Source: Candidatus Gastranaerophilales bacterium | GTDB taxonomy: Bacteria; Cyanobacteriota; Vampirovibrionia; Gastranaerophilales; Gastranaerophilaceae | DNA length: 64,000 nt | Assembly (NCBI GenBank): GCA_944326545.1 | Contig: CALVEH010000001.1 | Span: 259,422 to 323,421, forward strand | Direction: 5' to 3' | In this document: positions 46,089 to 55,144 of the stretch, one piece after another | How positions within the stretch are numbered: the stretch's first letter is position 1 | Layout: each line of letters begins with the position of its first letter | Program-made: the position numbers and the translations under genes | The notes under the pieces: model-generated | What the model saw: only the letters and a program-made list of their open reading frames with translations | Told to the model about the DNA's origin: nothing | Databases searched by the model: none

Positions 46089-46675
46089 GACCAGAGCCTT
46101 TCAAGAGTTCTTTCAATCTGATTTTCCAATTCAATTAAGTTGTTATTATTTTCGATAATAAAATCAGCAAGATTTCTTTTTTCTTCTTGAGAAACTTGAG
46201 CATTGATTCTTTCTAATGCGTGTTCCAAAGGGTATCCTCTACGGGTCATAAGTCTTTGCAGACGTATTTTTTTATCTGCACAGACGAGGACTGTTCTGTC
46301 AAAAAGATTTTGCATATTTTCTTCAAATAACAAAGGAACGGATGCAACAACTATTTCTTCGTTTTCGTTTTCTTCAAAGAATTCCAAAATCTTTTTTTCA
46401 ACAAGCGGATGCAATATATCTTCTAAAGCTTCCATCTTTTCAGGGTCAGCAAAAACAATAAGGCCTATTTTATGGCGGCCGAGTCTTCCGTCTTCAAGAA
46501 AAATATCTTGGTCAGGAAAAAGAGCCTTAACCTTTTCGATAACTTCTTCGTTATCGTCCATCAAACGGTGACAAATCCAATCCGCATCAATAACGGGGAT
46601 GCCTTTTTTTTCGATATAACTTTGTACGATTGATTTACCTGAGGCAATATTGCCTGTGAGACCTACTTTTAACAT
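46085..46675 (-). CDS. coaE: Dephospho-CoA kinase
   Basis: CoaE catalyses the last step of coenzyme A synthesis, phosphorylating the ribose 3'-hydroxyl of dephospho-CoA. The P-loop GLTGNIASGKS at residues 5-15 and the family motif VIDADWICHRLM are present, and VASVPLLFEENM lies at the CoA-binding site. The 196-residue length is normal. It is 26 bases downstream of cysS on the minus strand and overlaps the next unknown gene. Confidence 0.96.
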   Translation of the reverse strand: MLKVGLTGNIASGKSIVQSYIEKKGIPVIDADWICHRLMDDNEEVIEKVKALFPDQDIFLEDGRLGRHKIGLIVFADPEKMEALEDILHPLVEKKILEFFEENENEEIVVASVPLLFEENMQNLFDRTVLVCADKKIRLQRLMTRRGYPLEHALERINAQVSQEEKRNLADFIIENNNNLIELENQIERTLERLWS

Positions 46676-46701
46676 AATCTTGCCAACTTTCCGTAAGTTA
46701 A

Positions 46702-48138
46702 CTATTTCAATTCAAAAACCGTTCCTTCTTTAGAATCTTTTAAAACGATATTGATTTTATCCAAAGAATTTCTTATCGCATCGGCAGTGGCCCAATCTTT
46801 TTGAGCTCTGGCATTGTTTCTTACTTCTATAATCTTTGCCATAATATCTTTTGCGTCAGCATTTTTATCAGTAATAAAATCAAAGTCGTTGATGATTGTA
46901 TTTAATTTTTCTTTTAATTGGTTTTCATCAAGTTCAATTTTTTCTAAATCAAAGCCCATTACACGTGCCAGTTTAATAAGCATTGAAATATACTTAACAG
47001 CATTTTCTTTGTCGTTTGAATCTTTTGCCTTGTTAGCTTTTGTTGCAAGTTCAAACAGTACAGCAAGAGCTTTAGATGTATTAAAGTCTTCGTTCATTGC
47101 GGCTTTGAATTCTTCAATTTCTTCACCTTCAATGTTTTCAACAAGGGCATCTTTTCCAACCCAAGCAAGAACATTGTTTGCCGCATTCTTTAGCCTTTTT
47201 GCACCTGCTGATGCAGCTTCAAGCGCTTCGTCATTAAATTCAACAGGCATTCTGTAATTGTTTGTTAATATGAAAAATCTTATTGTGTTAGCATCGTATT
47301 TTTCGAGCAAGCCGTCAATAGTAATGAAGTTACCCAAAGATTTTGACATTTTTTCTTTGTTAATGGTAACAAAACCATTGTGTAACCAATATTTAACGAA
47401 TTTGCAACCGTTTGCACATTCTGACTGTGCTATTTCATTTTCGTGGTGAGGGAAAATTAAATCTGCGCCGCCGGCATGAATGTCAATTTCGTCGGCCAAA
47501 TGTTTTTTGCTCATTGCTGAACATTCGATATGCCATCCCGGACGACCAACACCCCAAGGGCTTTTGTAACCGAATTTTTCGTCTTTTTTCCACAATGCAA
47601 AGTCAAGCGGATCTTCTTTTATATCTGATGCTTCTACCCTTGCTCCGGATTCGAGATCATCGATAGGTTGTTTGCTTAAATAACCGTATCTTGGGAATTT
47701 TTTAACCCTGAAATATACATCTCCGTTGACTTCGTAGGCATAACCTTTTTCTATCAAAGTTTTGACCATTTTTATCATATCGCCTAAAGTCTTTGTGGCA
47801 AAAGGCTCTACATCAGGTTTAAGGTTGTTAAGCTTTTTCATTGACTCTGAGAAAATGTCATAATATTTTTTAGCTATTTCATCAGGAGTACAGTTTTCTT
47901 TAACTGACTTATTCAAAATTTTGTCATCAACGTCAGTAACGTTTCGACAGTATTTAACGTCATAACCTAAGAATTTTAAATATCTGTATACAACATCCCA
48001 AGTAATATAACAACGTGCGTGACCCAAATGCGGATGATCATATACTGTTGGTCCGCAAACGTACATATTTACGTGGTTTCCGTTAATTGGTAAAAATTCT
48101 TCTATTGTATTTGAATAAGTATTAAATAATTTCAACAT
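46702..48138 (-). CDS. cysS: Cysteinyl-tRNA synthetase
   Basis: CysS charges tRNA-Cys. The class I motifs are present: HIGH-type HLGHARCYI in CGPTVYDHPHLGHARCYITW (split here), and KMSKSLGNF near residue 270. The zinc ligands are Cys28, the cysteine in WHIECSAMS and the HHENEIAQSE histidines. The length of 478 residues is standard. It begins the cysS-coaE-unknown-glycosyltransferase-like run. Confidence 0.97.
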   Translation of the reverse strand: MLKLFNTYSNTIEEFLPINGNHVNMYVCGPTVYDHPHLGHARCYITWDVVYRYLKFLGYDVKYCRNVTDVDDKILNKSVKENCTPDEIAKKYYDIFSESMKKLNNLKPDVEPFATKTLGDMIKMVKTLIEKGYAYEVNGDVYFRVKKFPRYGYLSKQPIDDLESGARVEASDIKEDPLDFALWKKDEKFGYKSPWGVGRPGWHIECSAMSKKHLADEIDIHAGGADLIFPHHENEIAQSECANGCKFVKYWLHNGFVTINKEKMSKSLGNFITIDGLLEKYDANTIRFFILTNNYRMPVEFNDEALEAASAGAKRLKNAANNVLAWVGKDALVENIEGEEIEEFKAAMNEDFNTSKALAVLFELATKANKAKDSNDKENAVKYISMLIKLARVMGFDLEKIELDENQLKEKLNTIINDFDFITDKNADAKDIMAKIIEVRNNARAQKDWATADAIRNSLDKINIVLKDSKEGTVFELK

Positions 48139-48306
48139 AATAAACTAACCTGATTTGCTTAATAATAATTAATATATTACAACAAATCTGACATTCTTTA
48201 AAGTACCAGATTGTTAAACATAAAAGACTATATGTATAATCCTGTGTTGGGGTTTATTGCACTAACTTTTGTTTATTATCCAAATGCTTACCTTTTAAAA
48301 TCGTTA

Positions 48307-50025
48307 TTAGGAAATTTTTTCGGTTGAACCCAATGTTGTATTGTGGTTTTGTGTTTTTTGTAATTTAGCCATTAAATCAAAGGCTGCTTTTAGTTTTTTC
48401 TGTTCACCGCGGTATTTTTTCACAAGTTCATCAATCTTTGTACCTATTATATTGAGTACCCAACCTGATCCAAGACCTAAAGCAAGGTTTTTAAAGCCGG
48501 TAAAACCTCTTACTGTTCCATAATAAGTAACTCCAACACCACCTAAAATAGGTAAACCTTGGGTTAGTGTTTTAGAAATTTTTTCTTCTTTGTTATCAGC
48601 TCCGACAACAAGTCCTACACCGAGAGCAGTTGGCCAAAGGATACCAAAAACGTCTGATGGGGCAGAACCCACTGCTAATTCAGCAAGTTTTTCGTATGTA
48701 TTGTTTTCCTGAGCGATTGCATTATTTAATTTTGCGTTCATGTTTTCCATGTATTTTAAAGCTTGTTTGTATTCTACAGAATTTTTGCCATCTGGAAACA
48801 TGTTTTTTATATCTGTAATTGCTTCTTGAGCTAAACCTTTTTTGTAAGATTCCGGTTTTAAAAGTTCAGTAAGTTTTTCAATACGTTTTTTAGCAAGATT
48901 GTAATCATTTTTGTCTTGTAAATCATTTTTAGCTATAGCTAATAAATCATCAAGATTTGCTTTAACTTTTGAAAAAACGGCTTCTCTTGCAGTTTTTTCA
49001 GTTTTACCTTGCAATAATTTACTTTCATTAATTAAATTGTTTATATTTTTTATAATATCAACTGCTTTTGTGTTTTGAGAATCTACACTGATTTTGACTT
49101 CGTTTAATGCTTGCTTAATAGTTTCGTTAACGTCTGTAAGATTGTTTGAAATATTGGCTTTTGCTTTGTATAAGTCCCCCATTACAATGCTTCTTCTTTC
49201 AGCAATGAGGTCTGCTGTTAAATAAGAACGGAATTGCTTTAAGTTTTTGAAAAATCCGCCTTCAGGCTTAAACAAAGAAGAGTATACTTTTTCATGCAAA
49301 CCATCCATGCTTTCCCAAGCTTCTTCAGCACGTTTTATATGGTTTTGAGCAGAAAATTTAGCTGAATAATCAGCCATTATTTGTTTTGCCTTTTGTGCAA
49401 GTTCTGGAGAGCCTTTTTGTTTTGCCAGTTTTTCAAGGTAATTGCAAAACTCAATAGATGCAATTTCTGCCTGATTATAAGCTGCATTTTTTGTTTTAGG
49501 TACGAGCTTGTTTCTAAAGAATTTGTTTATTGCATTGGCAACAGGTTCCATGTGCAATTTTTTCATAAGTTGAAGCATTGCACTGTCTTTAACAGCAGAA
49601 ATATTTGAAGTTGCTTGCAATGCATCCGCAACATGTTGAACACCCTTATGCAGTCTCAATTTCATTTTTTGTTTATCTGTTAAATTTTGAGATTGAGTGT
49701 TTAATTCATAAATAGCTTTTTTCGCTCTGTCTGAAATTTTAGAGAGTCTTCTTGCAATATTGCCTGAAAAACCTTTACTTAGCGTGAATACGCCAATAGT
49801 TATTAGTAGTAAGGCAGAGCCTATTGAAAATGCCAGCAAGCCAAGCATTTTTTTTCTGTGATTTTTATTAGTTTTCTCTTCTTTAATTTGTACAGTATCT
49901 TTTTCAAGAGAAACATCACCCACTCTGACTGCAGCAACATCAGTTTTAGGCGCTGTCATAGGTGTGATAGTTCCTGAAGTGCTTATAAAATTTTTAAATG
50001 TATTATTTACTGAATTTAAAGACAT
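48307..50025 (-). CDS. Large coiled-coil membrane protein of unknown function
   Basis: Starting at the ATG at 50025 (an upstream TTG at 50067 gives an unlikely Cys/Phe-rich leader), this product has 572 residues. A short N-terminal tail with GTITPM precedes a basic cluster (NKNHRKKM), a membrane helix at about residues 57-80 (LGLLAFSIGSALLLITIGVF), a long helical, coiled-coil middle with many Lys/Gln/Asn, and two further hydrophobic stretches near the C-terminus (GILWPTALGVGLVVG; GFKNLALGLGSGWVLNIIG). No known domain is recognised. The N-terminal plan matches the small protein at 38381-38785. Confidence 0.65.
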   Translation of the reverse strand: MSLNSVNNTFKNFISTSGTITPMTAPKTDVAAVRVGDVSLEKDTVQIKEEKTNKNHRKKMLGLLAFSIGSALLLITIGVFTLSKGFSGNIARRLSKISDRAKKAIYELNTQSQNLTDKQKMKLRLHKGVQHVADALQATSNISAVKDSAMLQLMKKLHMEPVANAINKFFRNKLVPKTKNAAYNQAEIASIEFCNYLEKLAKQKGSPELAQKAKQIMADYSAKFSAQNHIKRAEEAWESMDGLHEKVYSSLFKPEGGFFKNLKQFRSYLTADLIAERRSIVMGDLYKAKANISNNLTDVNETIKQALNEVKISVDSQNTKAVDIIKNINNLINESKLLQGKTEKTAREAVFSKVKANLDDLLAIAKNDLQDKNDYNLAKKRIEKLTELLKPESYKKGLAQEAITDIKNMFPDGKNSVEYKQALKYMENMNAKLNNAIAQENNTYEKLAELAVGSAPSDVFGILWPTALGVGLVVGADNKEEKISKTLTQGLPILGGVGVTYYGTVRGFTGFKNLALGLGSGWVLNIIGTKIDELVKKYRGEQKKLKAAFDLMAKLQKTQNHNTTLGSTEKIS

Positions 50026-50097
50026 AAAAACACAACTTACCTGTACTGTTATAGTAAAACAAAACAAGGTTAAAAGTTGCTAAAACGTTAACTATTG

Positions 50098-50943
50098 TTA
50101 ATTAATGCGCTTTTTTAAACCTGTTTTTACTAAAAAGTTGCATATTGACTGAGGAAGGTAAGACATAAACCTGGCAAAAACAGAATCATTGCCTATGTTG
50201 TATGAAAGCGCAGGCTTTTTAACTGTCAAAACTTTATACACAAGATTTGCGATATCTTGTGATTTCAATCCTTTTTCGTTATTTTTTCTTGCATTTGCCG
50301 CTAAAAATTCAAACTCTTTTTTATACTTGTTTTTACCTTCTTCGCACAAATGTTCTAAGTTCTTCATTGATTCGTCAACGGATTTGTTCCAAATAGGGGT
50401 GGAGACAACACCTGGTTTAATAGAAATTACTTTTAAATTTGGCATTTTACACTCTATTAACAAAGAATTAAAAAACATATCGAGTGCTCTTTTAGAAACA
50501 CAGTAGGGTGATACAAAAGGGAAAATCCCATAACTTGCCATAGAACTTATATTAACAATTCTGCAGTCATCGGACTTTTGCAAAAAGGGTAATGCCTTTT
50601 GAGCTACTCTTATTGCACCAAAAACATTTACTTCAAACTGTTTTTGTAAAATTTCAATCGGAATATATTCTACAGGGCCTGCAAGAGCAATTCCTGCATT
50701 GTTAACTAGCGCATATAGTTTTGGCGTTGTTTTTAATATTTGTTCAAATGCACAATTAACACTTTCTTCGCTTGTTACATCAATAAATATCGGAATGATA
50801 TTTTTGTGTAAATTTTCCAAAGTTTGTTTGTCTTCTGATTTTCTTACTCCGGCAAAAACCATAAAACCGTTATCTGCTAATTTTTGAGCAGTAGCTTTGC
50901 CTAAACCTGATGATGCACCGGTAACTAAAACATATTTTTCCAT
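50098..50943 (-). CDS. Short-chain dehydrogenase/reductase
   Basis: The 281-residue product is a classical SDR: TGASSGLGKATA for the NAD(P) dinucleotide, NNAGIA at the core, INISSMASYGIFP with the catalytic Ser, and the YCVSKRALDMF motif (Tyr and Lys of YxxxK). The arginine in GVRKSEDK after the second strand suggests NADP preference. The substrate is not predictable; similar proteins act on fatty acyl, steroid-like or sugar substrates. It is transcribed alone, divergent from ffh. Confidence 0.88.
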   Translation of the reverse strand: MEKYVLVTGASSGLGKATAQKLADNGFMVFAGVRKSEDKQTLENLHKNIIPIFIDVTSEESVNCAFEQILKTTPKLYALVNNAGIALAGPVEYIPIEILQKQFEVNVFGAIRVAQKALPFLQKSDDCRIVNISSMASYGIFPFVSPYCVSKRALDMFFNSLLIECKMPNLKVISIKPGVVSTPIWNKSVDESMKNLEHLCEEGKNKYKKEFEFLAANARKNNEKGLKSQDIANLVYKVLTVKKPALSYNIGNDSVFARFMSYLPQSICNFLVKTGLKKRIN

Positions 50944-51002
50944 ACGTGTTTTGTATCACAAACAACAGGTTTATAGAAGATAATTTTTTATTTATTTTTT
51001 CA

Positions 51003-51011
51003 TGCTATAAT
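51003..51011 (+). promoter_or_regulatory. ffh: Extended -10 promoter of ffh
   Basis: TGCTATAAT is a perfect extended -10 element (TGnTATAAT), which does not need a good -35. It gives a leader of about 55 bases. A small stem (CGTCA/TGACG, 51042-51056) lies next to the GGAGGG ribosome site. Confidence 0.6.
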
Positions 51012-51072
51012 CTCAATCATCACAATACTACTTAGGGAAAGCGTCATTAATTGACGGAGGGATGTTTTTAAT

Positions 51073-52449
51073 ATGTTTGATAGTTTGTCAGATAAATTAC
51101 AAGAGATAATAAGAAAAACTTCGGGCAATGATAAGCTGACAGAAGATAATATGCAAGATGCACTAAGAGAGATTCGCCGTGCTTTGCTTGAGGCTGATGT
51201 TAATTTACGTGTTGTAAAAGCTTTTGTTGCTTCAGTAAGAGAACGTGCTGAAGGTGAAAATGTAGTACAGGGTGTTAATCCTGCACAGCAATTGATAAAG
51301 ATAGTAAATGACGAGCTTGTAAAACTTCTTGGTGAAAAAAATGAACCTCTAAATCTTAGCGGTCATCCTTCAATCATTATGATGCTTGGCTTGCAAGGTT
51401 CAGGTAAAACAACTTCAAGTGCTAAACTTGCTGTTAAATTAAAAAAAGAAGGAAAAAATCCTCTTCTTGTTGCCTGTGACGTGTATAGACCTGCAGCTAT
51501 TGCTCAATTAAAAACTTTGGGCGAACAAATCGGGACTCAAGTTTTTACTATTGATGGTTGTACTGATGTTCAAAGAATTGCATCTGAAGCGTTAGAATAT
51601 GCAAAAAACAACGGATTTAATGTTGTTATTTTAGATACTGCCGGTCGTTTGCAAATTGATACACAAATGATGGCAGAACTTTTATTGTTAGACAGAGCTT
51701 TTCATCCTCAAGAAAAATTGCTTGTTATAGATGCTATGACAGGTCAAGAAGCTGTTAATGTAGCTGAAAACTTTAACGAACAACTTGAGATTACTGGTTT
51801 AGTGTTAACAAAATTAGACGGCGACTCAAGAGGCGGTGCTGCACTCAGTGTTGTTTACTGTACACAAAAACCTATTAAATTGACAGGTGTAGGTGAAAAA
51901 ATAGATGCACTACAAGATTTTCACCCCGATAGAATGGCAACAAGAATTCTTGGTATGGGCGATATTGTTTCTCTTGTGGAAAAAGCCCAAGAAAACTTTG
52001 ATGCTAAAAAAGCAGAAGAACTTGAAAAGAAAATGAGAAAAGCTGAGTTTTCTTTCAATGACTTTTTAAATATGCAAAAAACAATGAAAAACTTTGGATC
52101 TTTGGATCAATTGCTCGGAATGTTACCTATTCCCGGACTTAAAAAAGACGACAGACAGTTGATTGCCAATGAAGGCGAAAAACATATGAAAAGAATTGAG
52201 GCTTTCATTCAAAGTATGACACCTGAAGAAAGAGATAACCCGTCTTTAATAAATACAAGCCGTAAAAAACGTATTGCAAAAGGTTGTGGTATGCAGCTTC
52301 AAGACGTAAACCAATTTATTACACAGTTTGAGCAAATGCGTAAAATGATGCAAGGTTTTACGAAAATTTCTGACGGCGTTAAGTCAGGCAAGATAAAAAT
52401 CCCTAAATTGCCAAAAGGTTTTGGGAAACATTCTAAGTTACCTTTTTAG
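51073..52449 (+). CDS. ffh: Signal recognition particle protein Ffh (SRP54)
   Basis: Ffh binds signal sequences on nascent chains and the SRP RNA, and delivers ribosomes to FtsY at the membrane. The NG domain shows G1 GLQGSGKTTSSAKLA, VACDVYRPAAIAQL, DTAGRLQID and TKLDGDSRGGAALS. The C-terminal M domain starts near residue 325, with LLGMLPIPG and the RNA-binding stretch INTSRKKRIAKGCG. At 458 residues it is a normal size. The SRP RNA it should bind lies about 3 kb downstream. Its end overlaps the convergent gene by 17 bases. Confidence 0.97.
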   Translation: MFDSLSDKLQEIIRKTSGNDKLTEDNMQDALREIRRALLEADVNLRVVKAFVASVRERAEGENVVQGVNPAQQLIKIVNDELVKLLGEKNEPLNLSGHPSIIMMLGLQGSGKTTSSAKLAVKLKKEGKNPLLVACDVYRPAAIAQLKTLGEQIGTQVFTIDGCTDVQRIASEALEYAKNNGFNVVILDTAGRLQIDTQMMAELLLLDRAFHPQEKLLVIDAMTGQEAVNVAENFNEQLEITGLVLTKLDGDSRGGAALSVVYCTQKPIKLTGVGEKIDALQDFHPDRMATRILGMGDIVSLVEKAQENFDAKKAEELEKKMRKAEFSFNDFLNMQKTMKNFGSLDQLLGMLPIPGLKKDDRQLIANEGEKHMKRIEAFIQSMTPEERDNPSLINTSRKKRIAKGCGMQLQDVNQFITQFEQMRKMMQGFTKISDGVKSGKIKIPKLPKGFGKHSKLPF

Positions 52450-53281
52450 CTTTTTTATCTTTTTCAAAGCTTTCAATAGCTCGTTTGAAATTTATATTTT
52501 TAAAGTCGATGGAGTCTATAGCATCGTCCCATTTATTGTGGTATTTTTCGGCGACTTTTCTTCCTGCCAAAGAGCCTACTGTTAAAGCAACAAATAATGC
52601 AGGATATTTTATGTACCATTTTTTATTATCTACAGCCAGTGATACACCAGAAATTAATACAGTCGGAACTAAGGAATTAGCAATAAGCTCTTTTGCCGTC
52701 CTTTTGATTTTATTATTGTAGCCTTCTGTTTTTGCTACAGACATCCCTGTTAATGCAAGCATTGGTGCTGCCGTTAAAAGGCTCATGTTGGGTAATGCCA
52801 GTACCGTAAAGGCTGTTTGTTTAAATTGTTGGTTTACGTAATTAAAGTTTTGAAAAACTTTACTTTCAACCAGTACTTTATGTTCTAATGCTTTTTTATC
52901 TGCAATTTCTTGTTGTTTAAAAAACGGTTTACTAAGAATATATTTATGAGCAAGTTCATTTGCTCCAATTGCCCCTAAAATTCCGCCAAGAGTTACCGCT
53001 ACAGCACCTGCTGTTTGTTTGAGTATGTATTCAGTTTGCTTTAGTACAACTTTATTAAATACATTTTTTTTACATAAAGCGTTTGCTATAGGGTTGGTTA
53101 CCAAAAAGCCTGCCAATGAACCTGTTAGCATGGCAGTGTCTTTTACAAGAACTGTTTTCTTTTTTGAAGGTCTTGCTTTTTCATAATCGTGCATTGTTTT
53201 CCCTGTACTGACGGCAAGAAATACTGTCGGTGCAAGGAATCTTGGACTTGATAAAGCTTTTGATACCTGTTTTATGTTCAT
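52433..53281 (-). CDS. Multi-helix membrane protein of unknown function
   Basis: The 282 residues hold several hydrophobic stretches (for example AMLTGSLAGFLVTNPIA, AGAVAVTLGGILGAIGANELA, and ALFVALTVGSLAGRKVAEK) alternating with lysine-rich loops. A Gly/Ala-rich helix pattern suggests a membrane-embedded protein with four or so passes. No domain is recognised. The C-terminus is basic (KDKKAKKVT). It overlaps the convergent ffh gene by 17 bases. The start is followed by MNIKQVSKALSS and no signal peptide. Confidence 0.6.
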   Translation of the reverse strand: MNIKQVSKALSSPRFLAPTVFLAVSTGKTMHDYEKARPSKKKTVLVKDTAMLTGSLAGFLVTNPIANALCKKNVFNKVVLKQTEYILKQTAGAVAVTLGGILGAIGANELAHKYILSKPFFKQQEIADKKALEHKVLVESKVFQNFNYVNQQFKQTAFTVLALPNMSLLTAAPMLALTGMSVAKTEGYNNKIKRTAKELIANSLVPTVLISGVSLAVDNKKWYIKYPALFVALTVGSLAGRKVAEKYHNKWDDAIDSIDFKNINFKRAIESFEKDKKAKKVT

Positions 53282-53427
53282 GATGTGTTGTGAATATCAG
53301 TAAACTCTTTTGGGTAAATACTATTAAACACCTAAATTAAAAATTTTGCGCTATTTAATTTCTTTGTAAAGAAATGTAACAGTATATACTCAAAAGTGAA
53401 ATTTCGAACTTAGTATATACTTTATAT

Positions 53428-53574
53428 ATATGTAAGCATTAAATAAAAAACGAGAAACCAATAAAAAAGATTTTAAATAAGACGAGACTTTCACACTAAC
53501 ACTAACCTACCTAACTTCCTAACCTTCCCTTCCTATTAAAAGTATTGCTCTAATGAAATTAGAGCTTTTTTTTT
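53428..53574 (+). ncRNA. Candidate small RNA with C/U-rich segment and terminator
   Basis: The plus-strand terminator at 53547-53574 has no upstream gene on its strand (ffh ends 1.1 kb earlier), which implies a separate transcript. The best -10 is TATACT (53416-53421), giving a start near 53428 and a length of about 147 bases; the -35 is poor. The C/U-rich body contains CTTCC, CCTTCCC and TTCCT, able to pair with GGA/GGAAGG ribosome sites. No known RNA family was recognised. Confidence 0.4.
53547..53574 (+). terminator. Rho-independent terminator (plus strand)
   Basis: GCTCTAAT pairs with ATTAGAGC around GAA and is followed by nine T. The T run is only on the plus strand, so it does not belong to the minus-strand gene that ends at 53586. 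Confidence 0.85.
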
Positions 53575-53585
53575 GCGTAAAAATC

Positions 53586-54467
53586 TTAAATTTGATGGAG
53601 GATTGGGCTTTTTTCAATTTTTTCCATATATTGTTGTATAACGTTTTGAGGCATATACATGTAAATTCCGAATAAGTCCGATGTATCAACTTTTTGACCT
53701 TTTGGAGTTTCTTTGATTCTTTTTTCTATAATTTGGTTTGGGTCATTTGTTCCGTACTCTTTGACAAACTCGTAATAATCCAAATCCTTGTCATATTTGT
53801 CTACAGGTAAAAAACGTCTGCCCCTTTTGTAGTGCGCTGCGTGTGAATTTGGTTCTGCTAAAGATAATATGTTTGGTTCAATACCTTCTTGCAAACAGTA
53901 TTCTATTGCTATTTGGTCAGATAGTTTGCCTATGCCTGAGTAATGTTCTTCGTCGTTGTTTTGCAAATATTCTATAGAAATCCTGTCACCTTCTATTCCT
54001 ATTTCAGGAAAATCATCAAGAAGTTTGCTGTTGTCGAGATAGTAATCGTATGCCGGATTTAGCTTTGCAAGATGCCAATCTTCTATTATCACAAAACCAA
54101 GTTCTTTATTTGTTTCAGGTTCTAAAAAGTAATAACTCACAGTGTGTTTGTCACTGGATTTTGCTATGTTGACTGCTACTGGGATTTTTTCAATTTTATT
54201 GTTTTTTTTGTTAAATATTTTTTTATATATTATGCCTTTATCCTGTGGATTTATTTGTACCGTTATTTTTTTAGGCGTTTTTGTTTTTGCACAAATGTGT
54301 TCAATTTCTACATCAAAAATTTGGGGCTTTTCTACAGTCTTTTCAAATACATCTTTGTCTAAAACATTTAGTTTGTTTTCTGGCGTGGAAATATTTTCTT
54401 TTTTTATTTTTATTGGGCGAATGGGTGTATCTAAGCCAAATAAGCTGTTAAAATCATTTATGTTCAT
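53586..54467 (-). CDS. Hypothetical protein with GNAT-like C-terminal region
   Basis: The 293-residue product is not assigned. Residues 45-130 look beta-rich with many lysines (ICAKTKTPKKITVQINPQDKG, cut short). Residues 140-225 run FVIIEDWHLAKLNP, RISIEYLQNNDEEHYSGIGK, LSDQIAIEYCLQEGI and LAEPNSHAAHYKRGRRF, an order like the acetyl-CoA fold of GNAT enzymes (beta4, Y-G-x-G turn, alpha3, C-terminal H/Y-x-x-x-G). The typical R/Q-x-x-G-x-A loop is replaced by YSGIGK. It could be a divergent acetyltransferase or a structural relative. No signal peptide is seen. Confidence 0.55.
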   Translation of the reverse strand: MNINDFNSLFGLDTPIRPIKIKKENISTPENKLNVLDKDVFEKTVEKPQIFDVEIEHICAKTKTPKKITVQINPQDKGIIYKKIFNKKNNKIEKIPVAVNIAKSSDKHTVSYYFLEPETNKELGFVIIEDWHLAKLNPAYDYYLDNSKLLDDFPEIGIEGDRISIEYLQNNDEEHYSGIGKLSDQIAIEYCLQEGIEPNILSLAEPNSHAAHYKRGRRFLPVDKYDKDLDYYEFVKEYGTNDPNQIIEKRIKETPKGQKVDTSDLFGIYMYMPQNVIQQYMEKIEKSPILHQI

Positions 54468-54555
54468 ATTTAGATTAAAACCGTAAATATAAATATTTGC
54501 TATAGTATGATAAAATTTTTAATAAACTTTGTTGATTTTGTAAATTTAAGCAAAA

Positions 54556-55137
54556 ATGAATTTTAATCGTAATTATTATAAAATACTTGGAATTGAACCT
54601 ACAGATGACGAAAAGGCAATAAAAAATGCCTATAAACGTATGGCAAAACGTTGGCATCCTGATATTAACGATAACTCTGCAGAAAGTCGTCAGATGATGA
54701 AGGATATCAATGAAGCATATGAGGTTTTGTCGGATTTTCGCTTGCGAAATGAGTATAACAAAGTGATGTTTGGTTCGGCAAAAGCTAAACATCGAGAGAA
54801 ATCCGCATATAATTATTCTGGTGGATTTTCGTACTCACCACAGTCTGAAGAAGCAAGGGAAAAAGTCCGTAAAAGGTACGAAAACAAGTATAAAGATGCA
54901 AATTTGTATTATAAAGAGTTCGAAAAAAATATAGAAGAAGGAAGACAAAATATTTGTACCGGTTCATTTTTTGATAAGTTTCATCTTCTTATTGCAGATT
55001 CGATATACTTACCTTCTGGTTTAAAATTTTTTATGATTCCTGTTTTTGTTATTTTGGCAATAATTTGGCACGGAGTTGATATAACAAGCAAAATTTTTCT
55101 TGCTGTGTTTCATTTTTTTGTTGCTGATAAACGTTAA
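54556..55137 (+). CDS. J-domain (DnaJ-like) membrane protein
   Basis: Residues 6-68 form a J domain with the catalytic HPD motif in MAKRWHPDIND, which stimulates Hsp70 (DnaK) ATPase. The rest lacks the Gly/Phe and zinc regions of true DnaJ. A charged helical section leads to a hydrophobic C-terminal segment (FFMIPVFVILAIIWHGVDI) and a second helix, so this is a membrane-linked J protein of 193 residues. It would recruit DnaK to the inner membrane; the client is unknown. Confidence 0.85.
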   Translation: MNFNRNYYKILGIEPTDDEKAIKNAYKRMAKRWHPDINDNSAESRQMMKDINEAYEVLSDFRLRNEYNKVMFGSAKAKHREKSAYNYSGGFSYSPQSEEAREKVRKRYENKYKDANLYYKEFEKNIEEGRQNICTGSFFDKFHLLIADSIYLPSGLKFFMIPVFVILAIIWHGVDITSKIFLAVFHFFVADKR

Positions 55138-55144
55138 ATTATGC

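Larger units (their letters stand above)
53282..53585. other. 304-base intergenic region with palindromes and candidate sRNA
   Basis: Two copies of the palindrome AGTATATACT (53381-53390 and 53412-53421) are 31 bases apart. The plus strand downstream is C/U-rich and unstructured (CTAACTTCCTAACCTTCCC near 53511-53529) and ends in a clear terminator at 53547-53574. No ORF with a ribosome site was seen. Confidence 0.55.
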
